Positions 36,543 to 46,700 of a DNA stretch of 64,000 nt are shown piece after piece (within the stretch, counting starts at the first letter, position 1; every line of letters begins with the position of its first letter). The notes below the pieces were generated by a model. It was not told where the DNA came from. It saw nothing but the letters and a program-made list of their open reading frames with translations, and did not search any database. The DNA lies in the NCBI RefSeq assembly GCF_029892485.1, contig NZ_JARXVG010000002.1, positions 1 through 64,000 on the forward strand, written 5' to 3'. Both the position numbers and the translations under genes were made by a program. The stretch comes from Variovorax boronicumulans. GTDB taxonomy: Bacteria; Pseudomonadota; Gammaproteobacteria; Burkholderiales; Burkholderiaceae_C.

Positions 36543-39500
36543 ATGAACACTCGATTCGCTTCGCCGCCGCCTGTTGCCATTGCTGCACAGGAGCACACGC
36601 TGGACGACCTGTTCGTCCCTAGGCACGACGCGGCCGAAGAGCGGCTCACAGCCGCGCTGACGCTCGAAGCGGATCTCGTGCAGCACTGGCTGGCGCTGCT
36701 GGAGACGACAGGTTTTCTGCCCGACACGCTGTTCGAGGGGGCCTGGCGGTTCCTGCAGTCGCGCTGGCTCGGCGCGGAAACGAACGGCACGGCGCACGCA
36801 TGGCTCGCGCAACTCGACAGCCAGCGGCGCACGACACCGCCCCAGAGCGGCAGCGCCATCCGTCTGTCCCTGGAAGCCCATCCTGGGTACCCGGCCCGCC
36901 TGCAGCTCGATGCCCCTGCGACCCTCATGGACGCCTCATCGGCCGGCCGGCTGCTCGCCGCCATCGCCGACACCGCCGCCGACCTGCTCGCCCGCCCCGA
37001 CACGGCGCTCTGCGGCATCCGCACCCTGCCCGATGCCGATCGCCACCACCAGCTCGCCGCCTGGAACACACCGCCCGCCGCCGTCGACCGCGCGCTGACC
37101 GTGCCCGCGATGTTCAGCCGCCAGGCCGCAGCCACGCCCGACGCGGTGGCGCTTGTCGAAGGCGACGAGACCATGCGCTACGGCGAGCTCGAACGCCGCA
37201 CCGACCGCTTCGCGCAGCACCTGTGGCAGTCGGGCGTGAGGCCCGGCGACAACGTCGGGATGATCTTCGAGCGCTCGATGGACGCCATCGTCGCCACGCT
37301 CGGCATCCTGAAGGCGGGCGCCGCCTACGTGCCGGTGCCGGCCGACTTTCCACCCGGGCGGGTCGCCGGCATGCTCGCGCAGGCGGGGGCCACACGGGTG
37401 GTGGTGGCCGAAGCGCTGGCGCATCTGGTGCCCGCCGAGAGCGCCGTGCTGTTGCCCGGCAATCTCGAAGACGTCATGGAGGGCAATGGGTATCGCAGCA
37501 CTGCGAATACCCAAATCGATGGCGAATCGGTCGCGTATGTGATGTACACCTCCGGCTCGACCGGTATACCCAAGGGTATAGAGATCTGCCACCGCGCGAT
37601 CCTGCGGCTGGTGGTCGGGGTGGATTACGTCGAGCTCGCACCCGGCCGCGCAATGTTGCATGCGGCGCCGCTCGCCTTCGACGCATCGACGCTCGAGATC
37701 TGGGGCCCGCTGCTGAACGGCGGGCGCTGCGTGATCCACGACGAACGGGTGCCCACCGGTGCCGGCCTCGCCCGCACCATCGCCCGGCACGACGTGCACA
37801 CCGCCTGGCTCACGGCCGCGCTCTTCAACGCGGTGGTCGACGGCGATCCGCAGCATCTCGCGGGCCTCCGTCACCTGTTCACCGGTGGCGAGGCGCTGTC
37901 GGTGGCGCATGTGCGGCGCGCGCTCGAAGCCCTGCCCGGCCTTGTGCTGAGCAACGGCTACGGCCCGACCGAGTGCACAACCTTCGCGGCCACCCACCGC
38001 ATCGACCCGGCGAGCCTCGCGGCCGGCCTGCGCTCGGTGCCGCTCGGCCGACCGATCAAGGACACGGTGCTGCGTGTGCTGAGCCCGTCGCTGGCACTGC
38101 TGCCCAGCGGCCTCGTGGGCGAACTCTGCATCGGCGGGCACGGCCTCGCCCGCGGTTACCTGGGCCAGCCCGAACTCACCGCCGCGCGCTTCGTGCCCGA
38201 TCCGTTCGGCGGGCCTGAAGACCGCCTCTACCGCACCGGCGATCTCGCGCGCTGGCTGCCGGACGGCACCATCGAATTCATCGGCCGCATCGACGGCCAG
38301 GTGAAGATCCGCGGCCACCGCATCGAGACCGGTGAGATCGAGGCGGCGATCCTCGCGCACCCCGCGATCCAGTCCTGCACCGTGGTCGCCCGGCCCGGTG
38401 GCGATGGCGCGTTGCGCCTGGTTGCCTACCTCGTCGCCCGCGCGCAGCCGCTGCCTTGGGAGATGCTGCGCACGCACCTTGCGGCGCGTCTGCCCGCGGC
38501 GATGCTGCCCTCGGCGCAGGTGTGGCTCGCGCAGCTCCCGGTCACCTCCAACGGCAAACTCGACCGCAAGGCATTGCCCGAGCCCGCGGGCGAGCGCCCC
38601 GAGCTTGCGCAGCCTTTCGAGGAAGCACGCGACGCACTCGAAGCGCAGGTGTGCGGCGCCTTCGCGCGCGCCCTGTGCATCGGCAAGGTCGGGCGCAACG
38701 ACAACTTCTTCGACCTCGGCGGCAATTCGCTGCTGGTGCTGCAGGTGCTCGCCGACCTGCAGCGCGACGACGCGCCGCCGTTGTCGACCAACCTGTTCTT
38801 CCGGCATCCGACGCCGGCCGCCATTGCGGCGCAGCTGCAGCCGGTTGAAGAAGAGACCGCACAGCCAACGCCCGTTCGCGCGACCGCACACCGCACACCG
38901 GCCGACGCCCCCGAAGCCATCGCCCTCATCGCCACCGCCGGCCGCTTCCCCGGCGCTGCCGACGTCGAACAGTTCTGGGACAACCTTGTCGCCGGCCGCG
39001 ACACCGTGAGCTTCTTCGACGACGCCACGCTCGATGCCAGCGTGAGCGAGGCGCTGCGCGGCGACCCGGCCTATGTGCGGGCGCGCGGCGTGATCGAAGG
39101 CATCGAGAACTTCGACGCCGCCTTCTTCGGCATCGGCCCGAAGGAAGCCACGCTCATGGACCCGCAGCACCGCGTGTTCCTGGAGATCTGCTGGGAATGC
39201 CTGGAGCGCGCGGGCTATGTGCCCGACGAGGCGCCCGGTCCGGTGGGCGTGTACGCGGGCATGTACAACGCCACCTACTTCCAGCGCCACGTGGCCTCGC
39301 GGCCCGACCTGGTGGAAGCCGTCGGCGAATTCCAGGTGATGCTGGCCAACGAGAAGGACTACATCACCACCCGCGTGGCCAACCGGCTCAATCTGCGTGG
39401 GCCGGCGGTGAGCGTGAACACCGCGTGCTCGACCTCGCTGGTCGCCGTGGCGCAGGCCTTCCATGCATTGCGCACGGGCCAGTGCTACATGGCGCTCGCG

Positions 39501-42500
39501 GGCGGCGCCTCGGTCACCTGCCCGCCGCGCAGCGGCTATCTCTACAACGAGGGCTCGATGCTCTCGCCCGACGGCCACACGCGCAGCTTCGATGCACAGG
39601 CCCGGGGTACCGTCTTCAGCGACGGCGCGGCCGTGGTGCTGCTCAAGCGCCTGTCGGATGCGCTGGCCGATGGCGACACGATCTACGCCGTGCTGCGCAG
39701 CGCCTGCGTGAACAACGACGGCGGCGCCAAGGCCAGCTTCACCGCGCCCAGCGTGGACGGCCAGGCCGCGGTGATCCGCGCCGCGCTGGCCGCGGCCGAC
39801 GTGGACGCGCAGAGCATCGGCTACGTCGAGGCGCACGGCACCGCCACGCCGATGGGCGACCCGATCGAGGTCGAGGCGCTGGCCGTCGCCTTCGCCGAGC
39901 ACACCGACGCGCGCGGCTACTGCACGCTCGGTTCGCTCAAGAGCAACGTGGGCCACATGGTCACGGCCGCTGGCGCCGCGGGGCTCATCAAGGCGGCGCT
40001 GTCGCTGCACCACGAACTGATTCCGCCCACCGCGCACTTCACCGCGCCGAACCCGGCCATCGACTTCGCGCGCACACCGTTCTTCGTGAGCAACCAGCTG
40101 CAGCCCTGGCCGCGCGCCGACCTGCCGCGCCGCGCGGGGGTGAGCTCCTTCGGCGTCGGCGGAACGAACGCCCACGTCGTGCTCGAGGAAGCACCAACAC
40201 GCCCCGCTGCGCCATCGGCCGTGGCCGGTGTCCACGTGCTGCCGCTGTCGGCCCGCTCGGAGGCCGCGCTCGCGGTGGCCGCGCAGCAGCTCGCGGCGCA
40301 CCTCGAAGCGCACCCCGGCCTTGCGCTCGCCGATGCGGCCTTCACCCTCTGCGTCGGCCGCAAGGCGCACGCCTTCCGAAGCGCCGTGTTGGCCGCCGAT
40401 GCGGCAGAAGCCATCGCTGCATTGCGAATGAACGATGCCCCGTGGCGCACGAGCGGCGGCATCGCCGCTCGCACCCCGCAGCCGGTGCTGATGTTCCCGG
40501 GCCAGGGTGCGCAATACGCCGGCATGGGCCGCGCGCTGCATGCGAGCGACACGGTGTTCGCGGCCGCCTTCGACGACTGCCTGCATGCCCTGGACGGCGT
40601 CACCGATTTCGATCTGCGCGAACGCATGTTCAGCGACGACCCCGGTGCGCTCACCCCTACGGCGGTCACGCAGCCTGCGCTCTTCACGCTCGAGTACGCG
40701 CTCGCACGGCGGCTGCTGTCGCTGGGCCTGCGGCCGCATGCGCTGATCGGCCACAGCGTCGGCGAATTCGTCGCGGCCGTGATCGCCGGGGTGATGCGGC
40801 TCGAAGACGCCGCCCGCCTCGTCGCCCGCCGCGGTGCGCTCATGCAGGCGCTGCCCGCGGGAACCATGCTGTCGGTGCGGCTGGGCGCGAACGATCTCGC
40901 GGCGCGGCTCGCGGCCTGGCCGTCCGTCTCGCTCGCGGCGGAAAACGGACCCACCGCCTGCGTGGCCGCCGGCCCCACCGAGGCCATGGCACAGCTGCAG
41001 GCCGCGCTCGAAGCCGAAGGCATCGCCTGCCGCGCGCTGCAGACCTCGCACGCCTTCCACTCCGCCATGATGGACGGCGCGGTCGCCCCCTTCGAGGCGC
41101 TCGTGGGCCAGGTCGCGTTGCGCGCACCGGCGATCCCGATCTTCTCGACGCTCACCGGCCGGCTGCTCGAAGACGTGGAGGCCGCGAGCCCCGCCTACTG
41201 GGCGCAGCACCTGCGCGGCACGGTGCGCTTCTCGCCCGCGTTGCAGAGCGCGGCGGCTGCGGCCGCGCATCCGGTTTTCGTGGAGGTCGGGCCGCGCAAC
41301 ACCCTGGCCACGCTGGTGCGCCAGCACGGCGCGAAGACGCTGGCCCCCACGTCGAAGGCGGGCGCCACCGCGGTCTCGCTGCTGCACGGCGAACCGGCCG
41401 ACGAGGTCCGCACCCTGCGGCTCGCAGCCGCGCGCCTGTGGACCTGCGGCACCGACATCGACCTCGCCCGCCTCGCCGCTCGCGCGGGCGCGCGCCGCGT
41501 GTGCCTGCCCACCTATCCGTTCGAACGCAAGCGCTTCTGGGTCGACATCGCGCCGATCGCCCGGTTGCCGGCCGTCCTTCCTACCGCCCTTCCCGCCCCA
41601 TCCGTCTTCGTCCCACCTGTTTCATTGGAGCCGATCGTGACCGCTGCAGTGCCCGCTATCCATCCGCCGCTACCGTCCCCGCCCCAGCCCGCCGCTTCGC
41701 GCGCGCCCTCGGTGGACGCGCGATTGCGAACCCTCTTCGAGGACATCTCGGGCATCGACATGGCCGAGGCCGAAGGCCACGCCGCCTTCGCCGAACTCGG
41801 CCTGGACTCGCTCACGCTGACCCAGGCCGCCACGCAGATCAAGAAGAGCTTCAAGGTCAACCTGAGCTTCCGGCAGCTGATGGAGAACTACCGCAGCCTG
41901 GATGCACTTGCGGCGTTCCTACGGCAGAGCCTGCCGCCCGAGACCGAGGCGCAGCCCGCGCCGGCAGCGCCCGGCGTCATCCCGATGCCGCAGGTGGCTG
42001 CCGCCGCACAGGCGCCGGTGCCGATGGCCGATCCGGTGCCCCGGCAACCGGCCGGCGCGCTGAACCAGTTGATTGCGCAGCAAATGGAATTGATGCGCCA
42101 GCAACTCGCATTGCTGTCCGGGGCGGCCATTCCCGCCGCAATGGCCACACCGGAGCCGGTGCAGGCTCTGCCGGAACCGCAGGCCCAATCGCTCGCATTG
42201 CCCGACATGCCACGCGAACCGCAGCGCTACGACGTCGCCAAGGCCTTCGGCGCCATCGCCCGCATCCACACCAAGCCCACCGCCGAGCCGAGCGCACGCC
42301 AGAAGGCGCGGCTGGCCACGTTCGTGCGGCGCTATGTGGAACGCACGCAGAAGAGCAAGCGCTTCACCGAGGACAACCGCGCCCACATGGCCGATCCGCG
42401 CGTGGTCAACGGCTTCCGGCCGCTGACCAAGGAGATCACCTACCAGCTCGTGATCGAGCGCTCCAAGGGCTCGAAGCTCTGGGACATCGACGGCAACGAG

Positions 42501-43775
42501 TACGTGGATGCGCTCAACGGCTTCGGCCTGAACCTGTTCGGCTGGCAGCCCGACTTCGTGCAGGAGGCGGTCAGGAAGCAGCTGGACGCGGGCTACGAGA
42601 TCGGCCCGCAGCATCCGCTGGCGGCCGAGGTGACGCGCCTCATCTGCGAGCTCACCGGCTGCGAGCGCGCGGGCCTGTGCAACACCGGCTCCGAAGCGGT
42701 GATGGCGGCCCTGCGCATCGCGCGCACCGTCACCGGCCGCAGCACGGTGGTGGTGTTCACAGGCTCCTACCACGGCACCTTCGACGAGGTGCTGGTGCGC
42801 GCCGGGAAGGGCGGCAAGGGCCTGTCGGCCGCGCCGGGCGTGATGAGCGGCATGTTCGGCGACGTGCGCGTGCTCGACTACGGCACGCCCGAGGCGCTGG
42901 CCTTCATCCGCGAGAACGCCGAGGACCTGGCCGCGGTGCTGGTCGAGCCGGTGCAGAGCCGCCGCCCCGACTTCCAGCCGCGCGAGTTCGTGCAGGAACT
43001 GCGCGAGATCACCGCGCAAAGCGGCACCTGCCTCATCTTCGACGAGGTCATCACCGGCTTTCGCACGGGCCTGGGCGGTGCGCAGGAACTGTTCGGCGTG
43101 CGCGCCGACCTCGCCACCTACGGCAAGGTGATCGGCGGCGGCTTCCCCGTCGGCGTGATCGCGGGCAAGCGGCCGTTCATGGATGCGCTCGACGGCGGCG
43201 CCTGGCAGTACGGCGACGACTCGATCCCGGGTGTGGGCGTGACCTACTTCGCGGGCACCTTCGTGCGGCATCCGCTCGCACTGGCGGCCGCCAAGGCCTC
43301 GCTCGAACACCTGAAGGAAGCCGGCCCGGCGCTGCAGGCCGCGCTCGGCGCGAGCACCGCCGCCATGGCCGAGGAGCTCACCGCCTGGTGCACCGAAACC
43401 GGCGCGCCGATCGCGATCCGCCACTTCGCCTCGCTCTGGCGCGTGAACTGGCTGGAAGACCATCCGCTGCAGGACCTGCTGTTCGCCATGATGCGCAGCC
43501 GCGGCGTGCACATCCTGGACAACTTCCCGTGTTTTCTCACGACGGCGCACAGCCAGGAAGACATCGCGGCGATCCAGCGCGCGTTCAAGGAATCGGTGGC
43601 CGAGATGCAGGAGTCGGGCTTCCTGCCGCGCCGCACGCCGGCCGTGCGCGCCTTCGACGTGCGCAAGCCCTCGGAAGACGGTTCGGTGCTCGGACGGGAT
43701 GTCGACGGCCAGTTGTTCTGGTACGTGCCGGGCGGCGCTGAAGCGATCCGCATCGCCAACGGGCGGGCCGCATGA
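36543..43775 (+). CDS. hybrid NRPS-PKS with built-in aminotransferase (A-PCP-KS-AT-ACP-AMT)
   Basis: Megasynthase of 2410 aa. Order: about 150 residues resembling only the C-terminal end of a condensation domain; adenylation domain (about 185-665, YTSGSTGIPKG at 335); PCP with Ser729 in LGGNSLL; ketosynthase with Cys962 (TACSTSL), EAHGTAT and SNVGHM; acyltransferase with Ser1405 (GHSVGE) and HAFH at 1503-1506, which points to malonyl-CoA; ACP with Ser1756 (GLDSLTL); class III aminotransferase with PLP Lys2195 (TYGKVIGGG). No reductive domains. The adenylation pocket reads D-A-L-W-F-G-G-T-F-K by my alignment, close to valine codes. It would extend an amino acid by two carbons and convert the beta-ketone to an amine, as in mycosubtilin synthase. 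Overlaps the next gene by ATGA. Confidence 0.93.
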   Translation: MNTRFASPPPVAIAAQEHTLDDLFVPRHDAAEERLTAALTLEADLVQHWLALLETTGFLPDTLFEGAWRFLQSRWLGAETNGTAHAWLAQLDSQRRTTPPQSGSAIRLSLEAHPGYPARLQLDAPATLMDASSAGRLLAAIADTAADLLARPDTALCGIRTLPDADRHHQLAAWNTPPAAVDRALTVPAMFSRQAAATPDAVALVEGDETMRYGELERRTDRFAQHLWQSGVRPGDNVGMIFERSMDAIVATLGILKAGAAYVPVPADFPPGRVAGMLAQAGATRVVVAEALAHLVPAESAVLLPGNLEDVMEGNGYRSTANTQIDGESVAYVMYTSGSTGIPKGIEICHRAILRLVVGVDYVELAPGRAMLHAAPLAFDASTLEIWGPLLNGGRCVIHDERVPTGAGLARTIARHDVHTAWLTAALFNAVVDGDPQHLAGLRHLFTGGEALSVAHVRRALEALPGLVLSNGYGPTECTTFAATHRIDPASLAAGLRSVPLGRPIKDTVLRVLSPSLALLPSGLVGELCIGGHGLARGYLGQPELTAARFVPDPFGGPEDRLYRTGDLARWLPDGTIEFIGRIDGQVKIRGHRIETGEIEAAILAHPAIQSCTVVARPGGDGALRLVAYLVARAQPLPWEMLRTHLAARLPAAMLPSAQVWLAQLPVTSNGKLDRKALPEPAGERPELAQPFEEARDALEAQVCGAFARALCIGKVGRNDNFFDLGGNSLLVLQVLADLQRDDAPPLSTNLFFRHPTPAAIAAQLQPVEEETAQPTPVRATAHRTPADAPEAIALIATAGRFPGAADVEQFWDNLVAGRDTVSFFDDATLDASVSEALRGDPAYVRARGVIEGIENFDAAFFGIGPKEATLMDPQHRVFLEICWECLERAGYVPDEAPGPVGVYAGMYNATYFQRHVASRPDLVEAVGEFQVMLANEKDYITTRVANRLNLRGPAVSVNTACSTSLVAVAQAFHALRTGQCYMALAGGASVTCPPRSGYLYNEGSMLSPDGHTRSFDAQARGTVFSDGAAVVLLKRLSDALADGDTIYAVLRSACVNNDGGAKASFTAPSVDGQAAVIRAALAAADVDAQSIGYVEAHGTATPMGDPIEVEALAVAFAEHTDARGYCTLGSLKSNVGHMVTAAGAAGLIKAALSLHHELIPPTAHFTAPNPAIDFARTPFFVSNQLQPWPRADLPRRAGVSSFGVGGTNAHVVLEEAPTRPAAPSAVAGVHVLPLSARSEAALAVAAQQLAAHLEAHPGLALADAAFTLCVGRKAHAFRSAVLAADAAEAIAALRMNDAPWRTSGGIAARTPQPVLMFPGQGAQYAGMGRALHASDTVFAAAFDDCLHALDGVTDFDLRERMFSDDPGALTPTAVTQPALFTLEYALARRLLSLGLRPHALIGHSVGEFVAAVIAGVMRLEDAARLVARRGALMQALPAGTMLSVRLGANDLAARLAAWPSVSLAAENGPTACVAAGPTEAMAQLQAALEAEGIACRALQTSHAFHSAMMDGAVAPFEALVGQVALRAPAIPIFSTLTGRLLEDVEAASPAYWAQHLRGTVRFSPALQSAAAAAAHPVFVEVGPRNTLATLVRQHGAKTLAPTSKAGATAVSLLHGEPADEVRTLRLAAARLWTCGTDIDLARLAARAGARRVCLPTYPFERKRFWVDIAPIARLPAVLPTALPAPSVFVPPVSLEPIVTAAVPAIHPPLPSPPQPAASRAPSVDARLRTLFEDISGIDMAEAEGHAAFAELGLDSLTLTQAATQIKKSFKVNLSFRQLMENYRSLDALAAFLRQSLPPETEAQPAPAAPGVIPMPQVAAAAQAPVPMADPVPRQPAGALNQLIAQQMELMRQQLALLSGAAIPAAMATPEPVQALPEPQAQSLALPDMPREPQRYDVAKAFGAIARIHTKPTAEPSARQKARLATFVRRYVERTQKSKRFTEDNRAHMADPRVVNGFRPLTKEITYQLVIERSKGSKLWDIDGNEYVDALNGFGLNLFGWQPDFVQEAVRKQLDAGYEIGPQHPLAAEVTRLICELTGCERAGLCNTGSEAVMAALRIARTVTGRSTVVVFTGSYHGTFDEVLVRAGKGGKGLSAAPGVMSGMFGDVRVLDYGTPEALAFIRENAEDLAAVLVEPVQSRRPDFQPREFVQELREITAQSGTCLIFDEVITGFRTGLGGAQELFGVRADLATYGKVIGGGFPVGVIAGKRPFMDALDGGAWQYGDDSIPGVGVTYFAGTFVRHPLALAAAKASLEHLKEAGPALQAALGASTAAMAEELTAWCTETGAPIAIRHFASLWRVNWLEDHPLQDLLFAMMRSRGVHILDNFPCFLTTAHSQEDIAAIQRAFKESVAEMQESGFLPRRTPAVRAFDVRKPSEDGSVLGRDVDGQLFWYVPGGAEAIRIANGRAA

Positions 43776-46700
43776 ACGCCGTTCTTCGCCCCACCACGGC
43801 CGCGATGGGCACGGCCGCCAACCTCGGCGCATTCGTGGAATGCGTGATTCCCACGACAGAATCACAGCGCGAGGTCTGGCTCGGTGCGATGCTGAGCACC
43901 GAGGCATCGCTCGCCTACAACGAGTCGGTGGTGCTGCGGCTGCGCGGTCCGCTGGACCGCCAGGCCATGGCGCGCGCCGTGGCCCGGCTGGTCGGACGGC
44001 ACCAGTCGCTGCGCGCGACCATCTCGCCGGACGGCACCTGCATGCTGGTCGGCCAGGCAGGTCCCGACCCGCTCGTGCAGCGGGACCTGGGCCTGCTCGA
44101 TGCCGAAGCCCGCGCGCTTGCCCTGCAGGACGCGCACGAGGCAGCGGTGAGCACGCCCTTCTCGCTGGAGCAGGGGCCGCTCTTCCGGGCCCAGCTCTAC
44201 CGGCTCGGCGAGGACGAGCACGAGTTGCTGATGTCGGCCCACCACGTGGTCTGCGACGGCTGGTCGTGGGCCGTCATCACCGAGCAGCTGGGCCACCTCT
44301 ATGCCGAGCAGACCGGCGACGGCCTGCCGCTGAAGGCCGCCCCCACCTTCGACGCCTTCGCGACCGAGGAAGCCGCCGACGCTGCGCAGCCCGGGATGCA
44401 GCAGCACGTGGACTACTGGCTCGAGTGCTTCTCGGGCGGCACGCTGCCCGTGCTCGACCTGCCGCTGGACCATCCGCGCCCCGCCGTGCGCACCTTCGCC
44501 TCGCGGCGCACCGAGCGGCTGCTCGAGCGCCGCCTGGTGGCCTCGCTGCGCACCATGAGCGCGAAGACCGGCACCAGCCTCTTCGCAGGGCTGCTCGCCG
44601 GCTTCGTCGCCACGCTGCACCGGCTCACCGGCCAGGACGACATCGTGGTGGGCATTCCGGCCTCTGGCCAGCTGGCGCGCGACATGCCCGGCCTGGTGGG
44701 CCACTGCGTGAACCTGCTGCCGCTGCGCATCGCCGCGCCTGCCGAACTGCGCTTCGACACGCTCATGGGCGAATGCAGGACCGCCGTGCTCGACGCCTTC
44801 GAGCACCAGGCGCTGACCTACGGCGCGCTGCTGGGCAAGCTCTCGCTGCAGCGCGACGCGAGCCGCCAGCCGCTGGTGAGCGTGATGTTCAACGTCGACC
44901 CCGACGTGGCCGCCGGCTTGCAGACTTTCTCGGGCCTGCATGTCGAGCAGGACACGGTGGCGCGCCGCCACGAGAACTTCGAGCTCTTCCTCAACCTGCG
45001 GCCGCTGGACGGCGGGCTGCAGATCGAAGCCCAGTACAACACCGACCTCTACGACGAGGAGAGCGTGCAGCGCTGGCTCGACATGTTCGAGTGCGTGCTG
45101 CGCTCGGCCGTGCGCAATCCCGCCGACGCGATCGGCCGGCTCGAGGTGCTGTCGCCCGAAGCCGCGCGCGCACTGGCCGCGCTGCAGCCGCTGCCCGTTC
45201 CGCTGCAGGGCGCGCCGTTCGCGCATGCCGGCTTCGTGGCGCGCGCATTGCAGCAGCCGGACCGCCCCGCGGTGCGCGACGGTGCACGCACCTGCAGCTA
45301 CCGCGATCTGGACGCGCGCTCCAACCGCCTGGCCCATGCGCTGCGTGCGCGGGGCGTCGGCCGCGGCGAGTACGTGGGCCTGTGCCTGGAGCGCGGGCTG
45401 GACATGGTCGTCGCGGTGCTCGCGGTGCTGAAGGCGGGTGCGGCCTATGTGCCGCTCGACCCGGGCTTTCCGCAGGCGCGGCTCGATCACTACGCCGCCG
45501 ACGCCAGCCTCAGCCTGCTGGTGACCACCTCCGACATCGCCACCGCGCCGCGCAAGTGGAATGCCGACGCGGGCGCACGGCTGTTCGAGATCGACCGCGA
45601 CACCGCATGGCTGCAGGCGCCCGCCGATGCGATCGCGCCGGGCGTCTGCGATGCGCGTGCCGAAGATCCGGCCTACGTGATCTACACCTCGGGCTCGACC
45701 GGCCTGCCCAAGGGCGTGTGCGTGCCGCACGGCGCGGTGGCCAACCTGATCGCCTCGATGCAGAAGGCACCCGGCATCGGCGCGACCGACCGCATCGCCG
45801 CGGTGACCACGCTCTCGTTCGACATCCACGTGGCCGAGATCCTGCTGCCGCTGGCGGCCGGCGCCGAAGTGGTGATGGTCCAGCGCGAGACCGCGGTGGA
45901 CGGCAACCGCCTGCGCGCACTGCTGGAGACCGAAGACATCACGGTGCTGCAGGCCACGCCCGGCATGTGGCAGTTGCTGCTCGATGCCCAGTGGGCCGGC
46001 ACCAAAGAGTTTCGCGGATGGATCGGCGGCGAAGCCGTGCGCGCCCGGCTCGCGTTCGACGTGCTGGACCGCTGCGCCGAATTCTGGAACGTCTACGGCC
46101 CCACGGAGACCACCGTGTGGTCCACCGCCTGGAACATGCAGCGCGAGGTGATCGCCGCGCGCGGCATGTCCGTCGGCACGCCGATCGACAACACCGAGGT
46201 GTGGATCCTCGATGCCAACCTGCAGCCCTGCCCCATCGGCGTGCCGGGCGAGATCTGCATTGCGGGCGAAGGCCTCACGCTCGGCTACCACGAACGCCCC
46301 GAGCTCACCGCCGAGCGCTTCCTCACGGCGCGCGTGCTGGGCCACAACCGCACGGTGTACCGCACCGGCGACCGCGGCCGCTGGCGCAACGACGGGCTGC
46401 TCGAACACCTCGGTAGGCTCGACTTCCAGGTGAAGGTGCGCGGCTACCGCATCGAGCCCGGCGAGATCGAGGCACGCTGCAACGAAGCAGACGGCGTCTC
46501 GCGCAGCGTGGTGGTGGCGCGCGAGGACCGTCCCGGCGATGTGCGGCTGGTGGCCTACCTGGCGCTGGTGCCGGGCGCCGCATTCGACCTCGATGCGCTG
46601 ATGCAGCACCTGCGCGAGCGCCTGCCGGCCTTCATGCTTCCGCAGCACGTGGTCACGCTCAAGAGCCTGCCCACGCTGCCCAACGGCAAGCTGGACCGCG

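Noticed and set aside
36936..41387. Minus-strand open frame of 1483 codons opposite the NRPS-PKS
   Set aside because: Same reason; translation has no recognisable motifs while the plus strand has intact A, KS and AT signatures.
39197..43741. Second plus-strand open frame of 1514 codons inside the NRPS-PKS
   Set aside because: Off-frame shadow of the megasynthase; no motifs, Arg-rich composition.
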